A DNA stretch of 25,197 bases from CAYWNK01 sp047639615 (GCA_047639615.1 JBLIOL010000035.1:1-25197), one strand, 5' to 3'; positions 6,756 to 14,637 are shown, numbered from the stretch's first letter. Notes: generated by a model from the sequence alone, not told the origin. Numbers and translations are program-made.

Positions 6756-7196
6756 ATGCTCAAAGGTATCTCGCCCCTGCTCTCTCCGAAGCTGCTGGCC
6801 GCCCTTTGCCGCATGGGCCACGGGGATGAAATCATCCTGGCCGACGCCCACTACCCGGCCCACTCCAGTGGCATCCAAGTCCTACGCGCCGACGGCACCC
6901 AGGTAGAGCCGCTACTGCGCGCGATCCTGCCCTTGTTCGCGCTGGACACGCCCCCGTACGTGCCTACCCCCGTGACCATGATGGGCCCGGAGCCCGGCGA
7001 CGCCATCGACCCGGCTGTGGAAGCCAGCTACCGCGCAGCCCTGGATGAACTTGCCCCGGGCACGCCGGACTTTGGCTTGATCGAGCGCAAGGATTTCTAT
7101 GAGCACGCCAAGGGCGTCTTCATCATCGTCCAAACCAGCGACACCCGCCGCTACGCCAACCTGATCCTACGCAAGGGCGTCAGCACCCCGCCTTAG
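6756..7196 (+). CDS. fucU: RbsD/FucU-family sugar mutarotase
   Basis: The 146-residue protein begins M-L-K-G-I-S-P-L-L-S-P and has the family signature G21-H22-G-D-E-I-I-L-A-D30-A-H-Y-P-A, in which H22 and D30 belong to the active site. The C-terminal half keeps E110-R-K-D-F-Y-E-H-A-K (110-119) and R-Y133-A-N-L-I-L-R-K-G-V (132-142). This pattern is closer to FucU (L-fucose mutarotase) than to RbsD (D-ribopyranase). These cytoplasmic oligomers interconvert sugar anomers. No fucose isomerase, kinase or aldolase is nearby. The gene follows cysS by 20 bp. Its stop codon overlaps the stop codon of the convergent minus-strand gene by 3-4 bp, so no terminator can lie between them. Confidence 0.88.
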   Translation: MLKGISPLLSPKLLAALCRMGHGDEIILADAHYPAHSSGIQVLRADGTQVEPLLRAILPLFALDTPPYVPTPVTMMGPEPGDAIDPAVEASYRAALDELAPGTPDFGLIERKDFYEHAKGVFIIVQTSDTRRYANLILRKGVSTPP

Positions 7197-7687
7197 GCCT
7201 GAGCTGAGTCGCCCGCGAGCTGTTCGAGCGCGAAGTCGACGGCTTCGACGCGCCCAGCAAGACCTTGCAACAGGTCAACGACCTGCTCTTGGATCTCTTC
7301 GAGCTCAGCCGCGGAGCTCTTGATTTTCGACTGCGCGATGCAGTCGAAGATCACCCCATCGAGAACGTAGTCGGCGAAGAAGCTGTGCTTACGCAGTTCC
7401 GCGTGGAAGTCAGCCTGCACATCCAGGCTCGCAAGCAATGCCTGGAAGTGCTCGAGGTGGGTCTGGGCCCGACAGGAATCCCCACGCGCCTGATCGACTT
7501 CATCGTGCTTGAGTGCCGTGGTGAATAGGCCACCACCGAGCAGGTCGAGGACACCAAACCTACGCGCATTCCGCAAGCTCCGGAGCGCCCAGCCTAAATG
7601 CTCTAGTGCCTGCTTGCCGACCCGGAGGGCATCCAGCAGCTGGCTACACTCCGCGCGCAGGCTCTCCTCCCGAGTCTTGCCTCCCAT
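7193..7687 (-). CDS. Coiled-coil-type protein B, paralogue of the upstream gene product
   Basis: The 164-residue product is not a family I recognise. Its core (about residues 43-130) matches the C-terminal part of the neighbouring protein A: F-G-V-L-D-L-L-G-G-G-L-F-T-T-A-L-K-H (44-61), then D and A residues at fixed spacing, then F-F-A-D-Y-V-L-D-G-V-I-F-D-C-I-A-Q-S-K-I. The remainder is predicted helical with heptad-like Leu spacing. It lacks the long N-terminal coiled coil of protein A. The ATG at 7687 is preceded by AAGGTG at 11-nt spacing; a TTG at 7696 would add three residues but leaves the AAGGTG too close. The gene starts about 15 bp after protein A and is the last gene of the mnmG transcript. 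The conserved Lys-His and the Gly-Gly-Gly suggest a specific function, not merely a coil. Confidence 0.75.
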   Translation of the reverse strand: MGGKTREESLRAECSQLLDALRVGKQALEHLGWALRSLRNARRFGVLDLLGGGLFTTALKHDEVDQARGDSCRAQTHLEHFQALLASLDVQADFHAELRKHSFFADYVLDGVIFDCIAQSKIKSSAAELEEIQEQVVDLLQGLAGRVEAVDFALEQLAGDSAQA

Positions 7688-7702
7688 CGGAGCCAATGCA
7701 CC

Positions 7703-8650
7703 TTACGCATCCTCGGCGACGCAGCGTTCGCGGTCGGCCTCGAGAGTTGCGAGTTGGTCTTCGAGGGATGTGCGGCGCTTGATCAGTGTCTCAAGCAGGT
7801 AGTGCACCTGGCGCTGGGTCTTCACCGTATCTGCCAGGCAGCCCTGAATCTTCGAGTGCACGATGCTGTCGAAGATGAAGCCGTCGAGCAGGTAATCGGC
7901 GAAGCGATTGAACTCGCCGATTTCCACCTGGAACTCCGCATCGATCTGCAGGTCGGCGAGCTCGCTCTCGAAGTGGAATAGATCCCCCTGGGCCTCGGCC
8001 GCATACTCACGAGCCTCGTCCAACTGGCTGTGCTTAAGACCGGTGGCTAGGAAGCCTCCACCCATCAAATCCCAAGTGCCGTAGCCACGAGCCTTCTCCA
8101 GGCACTGGACCATCCCGTCCAGGCACTCGAAGGCCAACTCTCCGGCGCGCGCGGCCTCGCGCACTTCGCACTGCTCCGCGCGCGCAGCTGCGAGACGCTC
8201 ATCGAGCTCGACGAGCTTCTCCGCAACCGGTCCCGCCTGCTCGAGTAGCCAAGTCTCCTTGCGCTGCATCAGAGCTGAGAGTGCTTCGTCCAGGTCGGCC
8301 TGGCCTTCGAGCGCCTTCAACGCTTCACGCTGCTCGCTCTTCTCGCGGCGCAGCTTGGCAAGCTCGGCCTGGCAACTGTCATAGGCCAGCTTGGCCTGGA
8401 ACACATCCTCGCGCTCCTTGGCCAACTGCTCGGTCTTGCTCGAGAGGATCGTGTGATAGATGGAGGCGAGGCTGATTCCCTCCAGCTTGCGCACGTCCTC
8501 GTTCTCGGCATCGAGGACCTCCTTCAGCTTCTTCAAGGCTCCCATGCGCTCGCGACCGCGCGCGTCCGAGCGCTGGATGCGCGCGCGCAGCTTGTCGCGT
8601 TGCACACGCTTATCAAGCAGGTCCTGCAGCTCGAAGTTCAGGTCGTCCAT
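7703..8650 (-). CDS. Coiled-coil protein A with GGG/KH core domain
   Basis: The 315-residue soluble protein has no signal peptide or membrane segment. Residues 1-165 are highly charged and helical with repeated Leu/Ala heptads, typical of a coiled coil, interrupted around 56-72. Residues 175-270 form a distinct region with W193-D-L-M-G-G-G-F-L-A-T-G-L-K206-H207-S-Q-L-D211, and then F250-A-D-Y-L-L-D-G-F-I-F-D-S-I-V-H-S-K-I-Q (250-269), followed by another coil (272-305). The same core occurs in protein B, encoded next. I do not recognise the function. The ATG at 8650 lies 3 bp after the mnmG stop, so it is translated from the mnmG message. A structural, DNA- or membrane-associated role is possible, but there is no direct evidence. 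Confidence 0.85.
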   Translation of the reverse strand: MDDLNFELQDLLDKRVQRDKLRARIQRSDARGRERMGALKKLKEVLDAENEDVRKLEGISLASIYHTILSSKTEQLAKEREDVFQAKLAYDSCQAELAKLRREKSEQREALKALEGQADLDEALSALMQRKETWLLEQAGPVAEKLVELDERLAAARAEQCEVREAARAGELAFECLDGMVQCLEKARGYGTWDLMGGGFLATGLKHSQLDEAREYAAEAQGDLFHFESELADLQIDAEFQVEIGEFNRFADYLLDGFIFDSIVHSKIQGCLADTVKTQRQVHYLLETLIKRRTSLEDQLATLEADRERCVAEDA

Positions 8651-8653
8651 GGC

Positions 8654-10564
8654 TCAGCTCTGCTTGCTCTGCCGGCGCAGGCGCTCCAGGTGCACGCCCA
8701 ACAGGGCCACTTCCGGGGGCCGCACGCCTTCGATGCGACCGGCCGCGCCCAGGGTACGCGGACGCAAGCGGCCGAGCTTATCCACGGCCTCATTCCCGAG
8801 CCCCTCGAGGCTGGTGTAGTCGATGCCATCGGGGATGGCGGTGCTTTCTTGATGTGCCATGCGAGCCACGGTCTGCTCTTGGCGGGTGATGTACCCGGCG
8901 TACTTGATGTCGATCTCCAGGGAATCAGCATGCTCGTTATCGAGCTCCAACGCCGCGGCCTGGGGGTACTGCGCGCAGAGCTTCTGGAAATTCATTTCCG
9001 GTCGCTTGAGCACCGCAGCCATGGTGCGCGAGGGTTCCACAAAAGTCGTCTCGAGCACCTCCCGGGCCGCTGCAAGGCGCTCGATCTTGCGCGCGACCCG
9101 CTGAGCAGCCTCAGCCGAGACCAGGCCCACCTCCGCGGCACGCTGCACCAGGCGCCGATCCGCGTTGTCCTGACGCAGCAGCAAGCGGTACTCGGCGCGG
9201 CTGGAGAACATGCGGTAGGGCTCGGTCGGGTTGGTGATGACCAAATCGTCCAGCATGACCCCGATGTAGGCCTCATGCCGGGCCAACGCGAAGGGTGCGC
9301 GGTCCTGGATCCACAGGGCAGCGTTGGCGCCGGCCATGAGCCCCTGGCTAGCGGCCTCCTCGTAGCCCGAGGTCCCGTTGATCTGGCCCGCCAAGTAGAG
9401 CCCCGGCACGTGCCGCACAGCCAGGCTCGGGTCGAGCTGGTTCGGCTGCACAAAGTCGTACTCCACCGCGTAGCCGTGGCGCAGGAATTTCGCGCGCTCC
9501 AGGCCCGGGATGGTGTGCACGAAGGCTTCCTGAATCTCGGCGGGCAAGCTTGTGGATACGCCGTTGGCATAGATCACATCGGTCGTGAGCCCTTCCGGCT
9601 CCACAAAGACCTGGTGCCGATCGCGATCTGCGAAGCGCATGATCTTGTCCTCGACAGCTGGACAGTAGCGCGGCCCCACACCCTGGATGCGGCCCGAGTA
9701 CATGGGCGCGCGGTGGATGTTGTCGCGGATGAGCTTATGCGTGGCCTCGTTCGTGTAGGTGATGTGGCAGTCGATTTGCGGCAGGCGCGGGAAGCCGGCG
9801 AGCGGCGTCCCGAAGGAGAAGGGCTGAGGCCGCTCGTCTCCGCCCTGCGCCTCCATCAGATCGAAGTCCAGGCTGCGCGCATCCAGACGCGGCGGCGTGC
9901 CGGTCTTCAGTCTGCCGAGGCGCAAGCTCAGGCGCTCCACGTCACCTGAAAGACCGTCTGCGCTGGCTTCGCCCACGCGCCCGCCGGTGGTTTTTTCCTC
10001 TCCGACGTGCATCACCGCTCGCAGGAAGGTGCCGGTGGTCAGCACCGTGGCGGCCGCCCGCAACTCGCTTCCATCCTGCATACGCACGCCCTCCACTCGC
10101 CAAGGATGTCCGTTCTCTTGAGCCGTCACCAGCAGGCCCTCTACGCCACCTTCCAATAGCTCGACCCCATCCGCCGCCCGCACCTCAGCCGTCGCGGCCT
10201 CCCGGTACAGGTGCCGGTCCGACTGGCAGCGCGGTGCTTGCACAGCCGCGCCCTTGGAGGTGTTCAGCATCCGGAACTGGATCCCGGTGGCATCCGCCAC
10301 TCGTCCCATCGCCCCGCCGAGGGCATCGATTTCACGCACCATCTGGCCCTTGCCCAGCCCCCCGATGGTCGGATTGCAGCTCATCTCACCGATCAGGTCC
10401 AAGCGGAATGACACCAGGGTCACGCGCACGCCCAGGCGCGCCGCCGCCAAAGCAGCTTCGACCCCTGCGTGGCCGCCGCCAACCACGATCACATCCGTGT
10501 CGTGCTGGGCGGAGTTCTTAGGGCGCGGATGCGGATGTGTGCTTGTGGTATCGGTTCCAGACAT
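8654..10564 (-). CDS. mnmG: tRNA uridine-5-carboxymethylaminomethyl modification enzyme MnmG
   Basis: MnmG (GidA) acts with MnmE to install the cmnm5 group on U34 of certain tRNAs, using FAD, NADH and methylene-tetrahydrofolate. The product from the ATG at 10564 has 636 residues, close to the usual 620-630. It shows the FAD-binding V-V-G-G-G-H-A-G-V-E-A-A (27-38), the family motif M-S-C-N-P-T-I-G-G-L-G-K-G-Q (61-74), the Y-S-G-R-I-Q-G-V-G-P-R-Y-C-P-x-x-E-D-K segment and the A-G-Q-I-N-G-T-S-G-Y-E-E-A segment. The frame stays open upstream to a GTG at 10606 and an ATG at 10579; GGGGAGA lies directly before 10579, so that start cannot be excluded. A His/Pro-rich N-terminal extension precedes the FAD domain. 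mnmE is not in the window. Two coiled-coil genes follow within 3 and 15 bp. Confidence 0.96.
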   Translation of the reverse strand: MSGTDTTSTHPHPRPKNSAQHDTDVIVVGGGHAGVEAALAAARLGVRVTLVSFRLDLIGEMSCNPTIGGLGKGQMVREIDALGGAMGRVADATGIQFRMLNTSKGAAVQAPRCQSDRHLYREAATAEVRAADGVELLEGGVEGLLVTAQENGHPWRVEGVRMQDGSELRAAATVLTTGTFLRAVMHVGEEKTTGGRVGEASADGLSGDVERLSLRLGRLKTGTPPRLDARSLDFDLMEAQGGDERPQPFSFGTPLAGFPRLPQIDCHITYTNEATHKLIRDNIHRAPMYSGRIQGVGPRYCPAVEDKIMRFADRDRHQVFVEPEGLTTDVIYANGVSTSLPAEIQEAFVHTIPGLERAKFLRHGYAVEYDFVQPNQLDPSLAVRHVPGLYLAGQINGTSGYEEAASQGLMAGANAALWIQDRAPFALARHEAYIGVMLDDLVITNPTEPYRMFSSRAEYRLLLRQDNADRRLVQRAAEVGLVSAEAAQRVARKIERLAAAREVLETTFVEPSRTMAAVLKRPEMNFQKLCAQYPQAAALELDNEHADSLEIDIKYAGYITRQEQTVARMAHQESTAIPDGIDYTSLEGLGNEAVDKLGRLRPRTLGAAGRIEGVRPPEVALLGVHLERLRRQSKQS

Positions 10565-10597
10565 GATGAGCGCGCACATTCTCCCCGCCGGGACCCC

Positions 10598-10623
10598 AGG
10601 AGTCACCCACCGATCGGACTCCT
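10598..10623. promoter_or_regulatory. Inverted repeat between divergent genes
   Basis: AGGAGTC (10598-10604) and GACTCCT (10617-10623) are perfect 7-bp inverted copies with a 12-nt spacer. They lie in the 105-bp gap between the divergent mnmG and small-protein genes. The position suits an operator for a dimeric regulator, but such a match can occur by chance. No clear -10/-35 pair is visible in the gap. Confidence 0.25.
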
Positions 10624-10669
10624 CCGTGCCTCAAGGCTGAGCACACCCCGCGCCGATAGGGGTCTAGCC

Positions 10670-10900
10670 ATGCACTCCTGGATCTTCCGCAACCGCGACC
10701 GCCTGCGACTCGTCTACGGGGCTCTCCGTAGCCCTGAGGAGCTCCTGGTGGACCATGCGACGGAACCTGAACCTGCCACCCTGCTGCCTGCGCCGCCCGG
10801 CGGCGCCCCTCAGTACGCGTGCACAGGCGGCCCTCTCGGCACCGTGGAGCGGCTGGACGACGATGTCCTACTGAACCCGATGCCTCGAATGATCGGCTGA
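10670..10900 (+). CDS. Small hypothetical protein (76 aa)
   Basis: The reading frame starts M-H-S-W-I-F-R-N-R-D-R-L-R-L-V-Y-G and has 76 codons. It is not recognised. In favour of a real gene: an in-frame ATG with GGGG about 7 nt upstream, strong G/C preference at third codon positions in the first 17 codons, a basic helical start and a natural end just before a hairpin. The middle is Pro/Glu/Ala rich. A longer version in the same frame would begin inside mnmG and is unlikely. It is divergent from mnmG and 82 bp upstream of the HEAT-repeat gene. No signal peptide is seen. Confidence 0.55.
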   Translation: MHSWIFRNRDRLRLVYGALRSPEELLVDHATEPEPATLLPAPPGGAPQYACTGGPLGTVERLDDDVLLNPMPRMIG

Positions 10901-10904
10901 GCAG

Positions 10905-10926
10905 GCCTGGAGAGAATTCTCCAGGC
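10905..10926 (+). terminator. Strong hairpin after the small gene
   Basis: GCCTGGAGA-GAAT-TCTCCAGGC forms a perfect 9-bp stem with a 4-nt loop, starting 5 nt after the stop codon at 10900. No T-run follows, so it may be a weak terminator, an mRNA-stabilising end or a leader element of the next gene. A second small palindrome, ATAGG-G-CCTAT (10938-10948), lies downstream, still ahead of the next start codon. Confidence 0.45.
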
Positions 10927-10982
10927 GCATACGAGAGGAATAGGGCCTATCCTGGTTCCCCCGCCTTCCCGGCGGTCCGACT

Positions 10983-12320
10983 ATGGGCATCAGAATCTCG
11001 CGCACTCTAGGCCTTTTGGCCTGCCTCAACCTCGCCGCTCCGCTCCTCGCCGTGGCCCCCAGGACGGCTCAAGAACCCGGTCAATCCCGAGGCAGCCTAC
11101 AGGGCCTGCTCGGCCGCCTGCGCGGAGACTATGCCAAACGCTCGGTTGGCCTCGCTGCAGAGGTGCAGACCATACTCGAGCAAGTCGAGTCCCTCGCGGG
11201 CCGCAACCTCGACCGCGCCCTGGTAAAGCACCGCAAGAGCTTGCTGGCCCTGTGTCCCAACGCTGCCCCGCTATTGATTCCAGCTCTAGACCCGGGCAAG
11301 GACCGCGAGCTCAACAAGGTGCGCCGCGCCAAACTGGTGGTCGACGTCCTGAAGCAAGGAAACTGCCCCGCGATCACGGACGCCTTGATCGCCGCCGCAG
11401 ACATGGGCTCCATCGACGGCCGCCTCAACGCGCTGCAGGTACTTTCCACCAGCCAGGAACCGGCCCGGGTAGCACCCGCCATCCGCGACCTCTATCAGCG
11501 TAGCACTGGCCCGCTCCAACGCGATGCCCTCGTCACGCTCTCCCTGCTCGGCGGCAAGGAAGCGGAGGAGATGATCAACGCGGCCCTCAACGACGAGGTC
11601 CTAGCCCTCGCCACGGTGGCCCTCGATGCCCTGAGCTCCACTAAGAACCTCGCAGCTGGCGAACGCATCCTCAAGCTCGCCGCCTCGGAGCGTGGTGTAG
11701 CCCTAGTCACACCCCTGCTACGTTACTTCAGCGCCGTACCCGCCGCCCTCGACGAAGAGGAAGCCGTAGAGGTCATGATTACCCTGGCCTTGGACAAGGC
11801 GCTTCTCACCGGCCAGCGCATCAGCATCCTCGACCACCTGCGCGAACGTGAGGAGCTCGACCTGAGTCGCACTGCGCACAAGGCCATAGAGCCCGTCACG
11901 ACCAGCGTGCGTCAGGATGTGGCCGAGGCAGCGCTGGCCATGCTTGCGCGTCACGGCGACAAGCGTGCACGCAAGAAGCTGCTCAACACCTACGACGACA
12001 AGGTCAGCCGTCAGCCCAGCTACACGGCCGTCTACGCCAAGCGCGCGGCCGTTCTGGAACGCATCGGCGCCTGGTCCGACGCGGTCTCCGACTTCAAGCA
12101 GGCCATCAAGCACGCTCGCCGCGGAGAGAACGATCCGGATGTCTACCGCGGCATCGCGCGCTGCCTAGCGCAGATGAAGAAGTACAAGGACGCGGCCAAG
12201 TACCTTTCCGACTCGCCCCTCAGCTTCAAAGATCTGCGCGAACTGGCACAGGACAAGGCCTTCGCAGGCATGCTAAATTCCAAGTACCGCACGCATTTCC
12301 ACCTGACCGAAGACCGCTAG
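10983..12320 (+). CDS. Secreted HEAT/TPR-repeat protein
   Basis: The 445-residue product carries a Sec-type signal peptide (basic M-G-I-R-I-S-R, hydrophobic 8-25, likely cut near A-V-A25). Residues about 80-330 consist of paired helices with HEAT-like spacing (for example the Asp-Ala-Leu and Val-Ala-Leu-Asp-Ala-Leu stretches), and residues about 344-408 look like TPR units (Y-A-K-R-A-A-V-L-E-R-I-G-A-W then A-V-x-D-F-x-x-A-I). Such proteins are usually scaffolds for protein-protein contacts in the envelope; no catalytic motif is visible. A Cys at position 14 in L-L-A-C resembles a lipobox, but the hydrophobic core continues past it. The gene ends 10 bp before the deacetylase-like gene, so they are probably co-transcribed. 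Confidence 0.75.
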   Translation: MGIRISRTLGLLACLNLAAPLLAVAPRTAQEPGQSRGSLQGLLGRLRGDYAKRSVGLAAEVQTILEQVESLAGRNLDRALVKHRKSLLALCPNAAPLLIPALDPGKDRELNKVRRAKLVVDVLKQGNCPAITDALIAAADMGSIDGRLNALQVLSTSQEPARVAPAIRDLYQRSTGPLQRDALVTLSLLGGKEAEEMINAALNDEVLALATVALDALSSTKNLAAGERILKLAASERGVALVTPLLRYFSAVPAALDEEEAVEVMITLALDKALLTGQRISILDHLREREELDLSRTAHKAIEPVTTSVRQDVAEAALAMLARHGDKRARKKLLNTYDDKVSRQPSYTAVYAKRAAVLERIGAWSDAVSDFKQAIKHARRGENDPDVYRGIARCLAQMKKYKDAAKYLSDSPLSFKDLRELAQDKAFAGMLNSKYRTHFHLTEDR

Positions 12321-12330
12321 CGGCCGCGCG

Positions 12331-13278
12331 ATGGCAAGTGTCGGCCTCCTGCATGCGGATCTGTTTCAGCAGCACCTGACCGGCCCGGATCATCCGGAGC
12401 AACCGGCCCGCTTACGGGCCGTGCTGAAACGCCTGGCCACAGACGGACTCAGCCAGCAGATGGCGGAGCTAGCGCCAATAGCCGCCACCGAAGCACAGTT
12501 GCAGCGCGTCCACCCCGCGGCCTATGTGCAGCGCGTACGCGAAGCCGCAGAGAGCGGCCAGAGCTGGGTCGATAGTCAGGATGCCAACCTCAGCTCCCAG
12601 TCCGAAAAGGTCGCCCGCCATGCCGCCGGCGCGGCCATGCAAGCGGTGGACCAAGTCCTGGGCGGACACTGGCAGCGCGCCTTCGTAGCCGCACGCCCAC
12701 CGGGCCACCACGCGGAGGAGTCCTTGGCCATGGGCTTTTGTCTATTCAACAACGCCGTGCTCGCCGCCCGCCACGCCCAAGCCGCCCACGGCCTCGAACG
12801 GGTAGCGATCGTCGACTGGGACGTACACCACGGCAACGGCACCCAGCACATCCTCGAGCGTGACGGCAGCATCTTCTACGGCAGCTTGCACCAGTTCCCA
12901 CACTACCCCGGCACTGGTCTAGCCACGGACCGCGGGTTCGGGGACGGCGAAGGCGCGACCCTTAACTGCCCCATGCCGCCCGGCACCGGCGACAAGCACT
13001 GGCGCCGCGCCTTCGAGAGGGAAATGCTCCCAGCTCTAGAAGCATTTGCTCCGCAGCTGGTGATCGTCTCCGCTGGCTTCGACGCCCACGAGCTCGACCC
13101 GCTCTCCGAGACCGACCTGCACGAGGAGAGCTACGCTGCCTTCACGCGCGAGTTGTTACAAGCGACTTCGGCCTGCGCCGGCGGACGCATGGTGTCCTTG
13201 CTCGAGGGCGGCTACCACCTGGATGCACTCGCCAGCAGCGCCGCCGCCCACGTTGGCGCCATGCTCGAAGCACCCTAG
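12331..13278 (+). CDS. Histone deacetylase superfamily amidohydrolase (AcuC/AphA-like)
   Basis: The 315-residue protein has the complete zinc-deacetylase fold signature: R122-P-P-G-H126-H127 (charge relay), G135-F-C-L-F-N-N-A-V, V161-D-W-D164-V-H166-H-G-N-G (zinc ligands D164 and H166), S247-A-G-F-D251-A-H-x-x-D-P-L (third zinc ligand D251) and L291-E-G-G-Y295, the transition-state tyrosine. The length and the PPGHHA motif fit the bacterial class II-like group, whose members act on acetyl-lysine, acetylpolyamines or related amides. The substrate cannot be told from sequence. No signal peptide is present, so it is cytoplasmic. It follows the HEAT gene closely, and its stop lies next to the 157-bp foldback element. 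Confidence 0.93.
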   Translation: MASVGLLHADLFQQHLTGPDHPEQPARLRAVLKRLATDGLSQQMAELAPIAATEAQLQRVHPAAYVQRVREAAESGQSWVDSQDANLSSQSEKVARHAAGAAMQAVDQVLGGHWQRAFVAARPPGHHAEESLAMGFCLFNNAVLAARHAQAAHGLERVAIVDWDVHHGNGTQHILERDGSIFYGSLHQFPHYPGTGLATDRGFGDGEGATLNCPMPPGTGDKHWRRAFEREMLPALEAFAPQLVIVSAGFDAHELDPLSETDLHEESYAAFTRELLQATSACAGGRMVSLLEGGYHLDALASSAAAHVGAMLEAP

Positions 13279-13279
13279 C

Positions 13280-13436
13280 AGGCCGCTTAAAAAACAGCGG
13301 CCCAGCGATTGGTTTCCACGGATCGCCTGGCAAGGCGACAGGTTCCCCGCATAGTGGTGGCTATTTGGGGGTGCTGGCAACGCAGCCAGGCGCTTCGTGG
13401 GAGCCGAGCGACAAGTCGCTGTTTTTTAAGCGGCCT
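13280..13436. repeat. 157-bp foldback element with 20-bp perfect terminal inverted repeats
   Basis: The ends AGGCCGCTTAAAAAACAGCG (13280-13299) and its exact reverse complement (13417-13436) frame a 117-bp interior that is itself an imperfect palindrome: TCCACG/CGTGGG, CGCCTGGC (13324-13331) with GCCAGGCG (13385-13392), and CCCCGCATAG with CTATTTGGGG around a short TGGTGG centre. The pentamer CCTAG occurs on both sides (13274-13278 and 13437-13441), partly made by the stop codons of the flanking genes. The element fills the whole gap between convergent genes. It encodes no protein. It could be a MITE-like non-autonomous element or an elaborate bidirectional terminator. Confidence 0.75.
13407..13427 (+). 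terminator. Intrinsic terminator for the deacetylase-like gene
   Basis: AGCGA-CAAG-TCGCT (13407-13420) forms a short stem and is followed directly by GTTTTTT. This is the only hairpin plus T-run of classical form in the window. It would stop plus-strand transcription from the acetyl-amidohydrolase gene. The T-run belongs to the right arm of the foldback element; the left arm supplies the equivalent T6 on the minus strand. Confidence 0.5.
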
Positions 13437-13437
13437 C

Positions 13438-14637
13438 CTAGTCACCGAGCAGGAAGCGCGCGAAGCTGTCCATGTCCAAGAGGCTAGGTACGCGCTCGTC
13501 GCTGGAGTCCAAGACCACCTTGCCGACGGTCAGCTTGCGCGCCGCCTCACGGGCTAGATAGGTTCGGCCGCCCTCGCCGCCGAGCACCTGCGCCTCGAGG
13601 GTGTCATGCAGATCATGCACCGCTGCCAGGGCCTGTTCGCCGGCCAGCAAGGCCCGCGCGTAGTCATCATCGGCGGCTGCTTTCAGCTCAGCGATCTGAC
13701 GTCCATTGGCGAGGGTGAGCGTAGCTACATCCGCATCTCCCACAAGCCGCAATGCCTGCTGACGCACTTTCCAACTCTCCATGACCCGTGACTCGGCCGT
13801 ATCGCGCTCCGCCTGTACCTCGGCTAGATTCAGCTCCGCCGCGCGACGACGCACCAGCGCATCGGCCGTGCGACGCCCTTGGCTGTCCAATTGACGCTCG
13901 AGACGCTTGGTCTCAAACCCCGGTTGAAAATACACGCCAGAGATCAGGACCTCCTCCGCCTCCAGAAACGATCGGCCCAGCTCCGCCCCGAGTTTGGCCA
14001 GCGCCGTACGCGCCACCGCAGCGCGCGCCTCGGGCTCGAACCAGTCCTCGGACTGAAGTGTTTGGAACTCCTCAAGTAGCACGCGCCGAGCAATAGCCAC
14101 CGCCCGCGAGTGATAGTCGCTCTTCAATCCGGCTCGCACCAGCTCCCATGCGGAGTCCTCTTGAATGTGATAGAGCACACCTGCCGCCACCTGAAGGGTC
14201 TCCCCATCGGGTGTCACCAGGGAAAGAACCGCCTGTGTACCGCCCTCACTGGGCCACGCAAAGCGCACCTCGTGCGTGCGCCCATCCAGGTGGTGCCAGC
14301 GATTCCCCGGCGCAAAGTAGAGCCCAGTCGTGTGATCCTCGGGTTCGATCCCCGTGCCCCAGCGTACCTGGCTGACGCCGATGGAACCCGGCGGAACGCG
14401 GTGTACACCCAAGCGATACACACCGAAAGCTGCGCCGCCAACCAGGCTGCCAACCAGCCCAACGCGCAAACTGTAGCCCAGCATGCGCAAGCCGGCGCGC
14501 CAGGCGCGACTCCTGACAACCGCCTTCTCCAAGCGTTCGAAGCCGTACACCAAACCGAGCCCCAGGCTCACGCACATGCCGATCAGTGCCGTGGCAGCGC
14601 CAACCAGGCGTGTCTTCCAATTACGTTCGTCGGTCAT
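13438..14637 (-). CDS. SPFH/Band-7 membrane protein B
   Basis: The 399-residue protein has two hydrophobic segments (about 10-31 and 55-75) and then an SPFH-type domain (about 80-225) beginning V81-P-P-G-S-I-G-V, with the usual G-L-Y-F-A-P-G turn near 110. Residues about 228-335 are charged and helical, like the coiled-coil arm of HflK, HflC and flotillins (many Ala, Glu, Arg; A-E-R-D-T-A-E-S-R). A hydrophobic/acidic tail ends in F-L-L-G-D. SPFH proteins assemble into large ring or cage complexes at membranes and regulate proteases or lipid domains. It starts 2 bp after the stop of SPFH protein A, so the two likely form a hetero-oligomer as HflK and HflC do. No ftsH gene is in the window. No Shine-Dalgarno site is evident. 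Confidence 0.85.
   Translation of the reverse strand: MTDERNWKTRLVGAATALIGMCVSLGLGLVYGFERLEKAVVRSRAWRAGLRMLGYSLRVGLVGSLVGGAAFGVYRLGVHRVPPGSIGVSQVRWGTGIEPEDHTTGLYFAPGNRWHHLDGRTHEVRFAWPSEGGTQAVLSLVTPDGETLQVAAGVLYHIQEDSAWELVRAGLKSDYHSRAVAIARRVLLEEFQTLQSEDWFEPEARAAVARTALAKLGAELGRSFLEAEEVLISGVYFQPGFETKRLERQLDSQGRRTADALVRRRAAELNLAEVQAERDTAESRVMESWKVRQQALRLVGDADVATLTLANGRQIAELKAAADDDYARALLAGEQALAAVHDLHDTLEAQVLGGEGGRTYLAREAARKLTVGKVVLDSSDERVPSLLDMDSFARFLLGD

Noticed and set aside
8453..9949. 498-codon open frame on the plus strand inside mnmG
   Set aside because: It runs antisense to the well-supported mnmG and coiled-coil gene and has no family features. Long antisense frames are expected in GC-rich genes.
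10983..11060. Lipoprotein signal in the HEAT/TPR protein (L-L-A-C14)
   Set aside because: The hydrophobic segment goes on for about ten residues after the Cys, which fits signal peptidase I better than a lipobox.
13300..13416. Integron attC-like site in the foldback element
   Set aside because: attC sites have R and L boxes with conserved GTT/AAC triplets and no 20-bp perfect outer arms. No integrase or cassette array is present.
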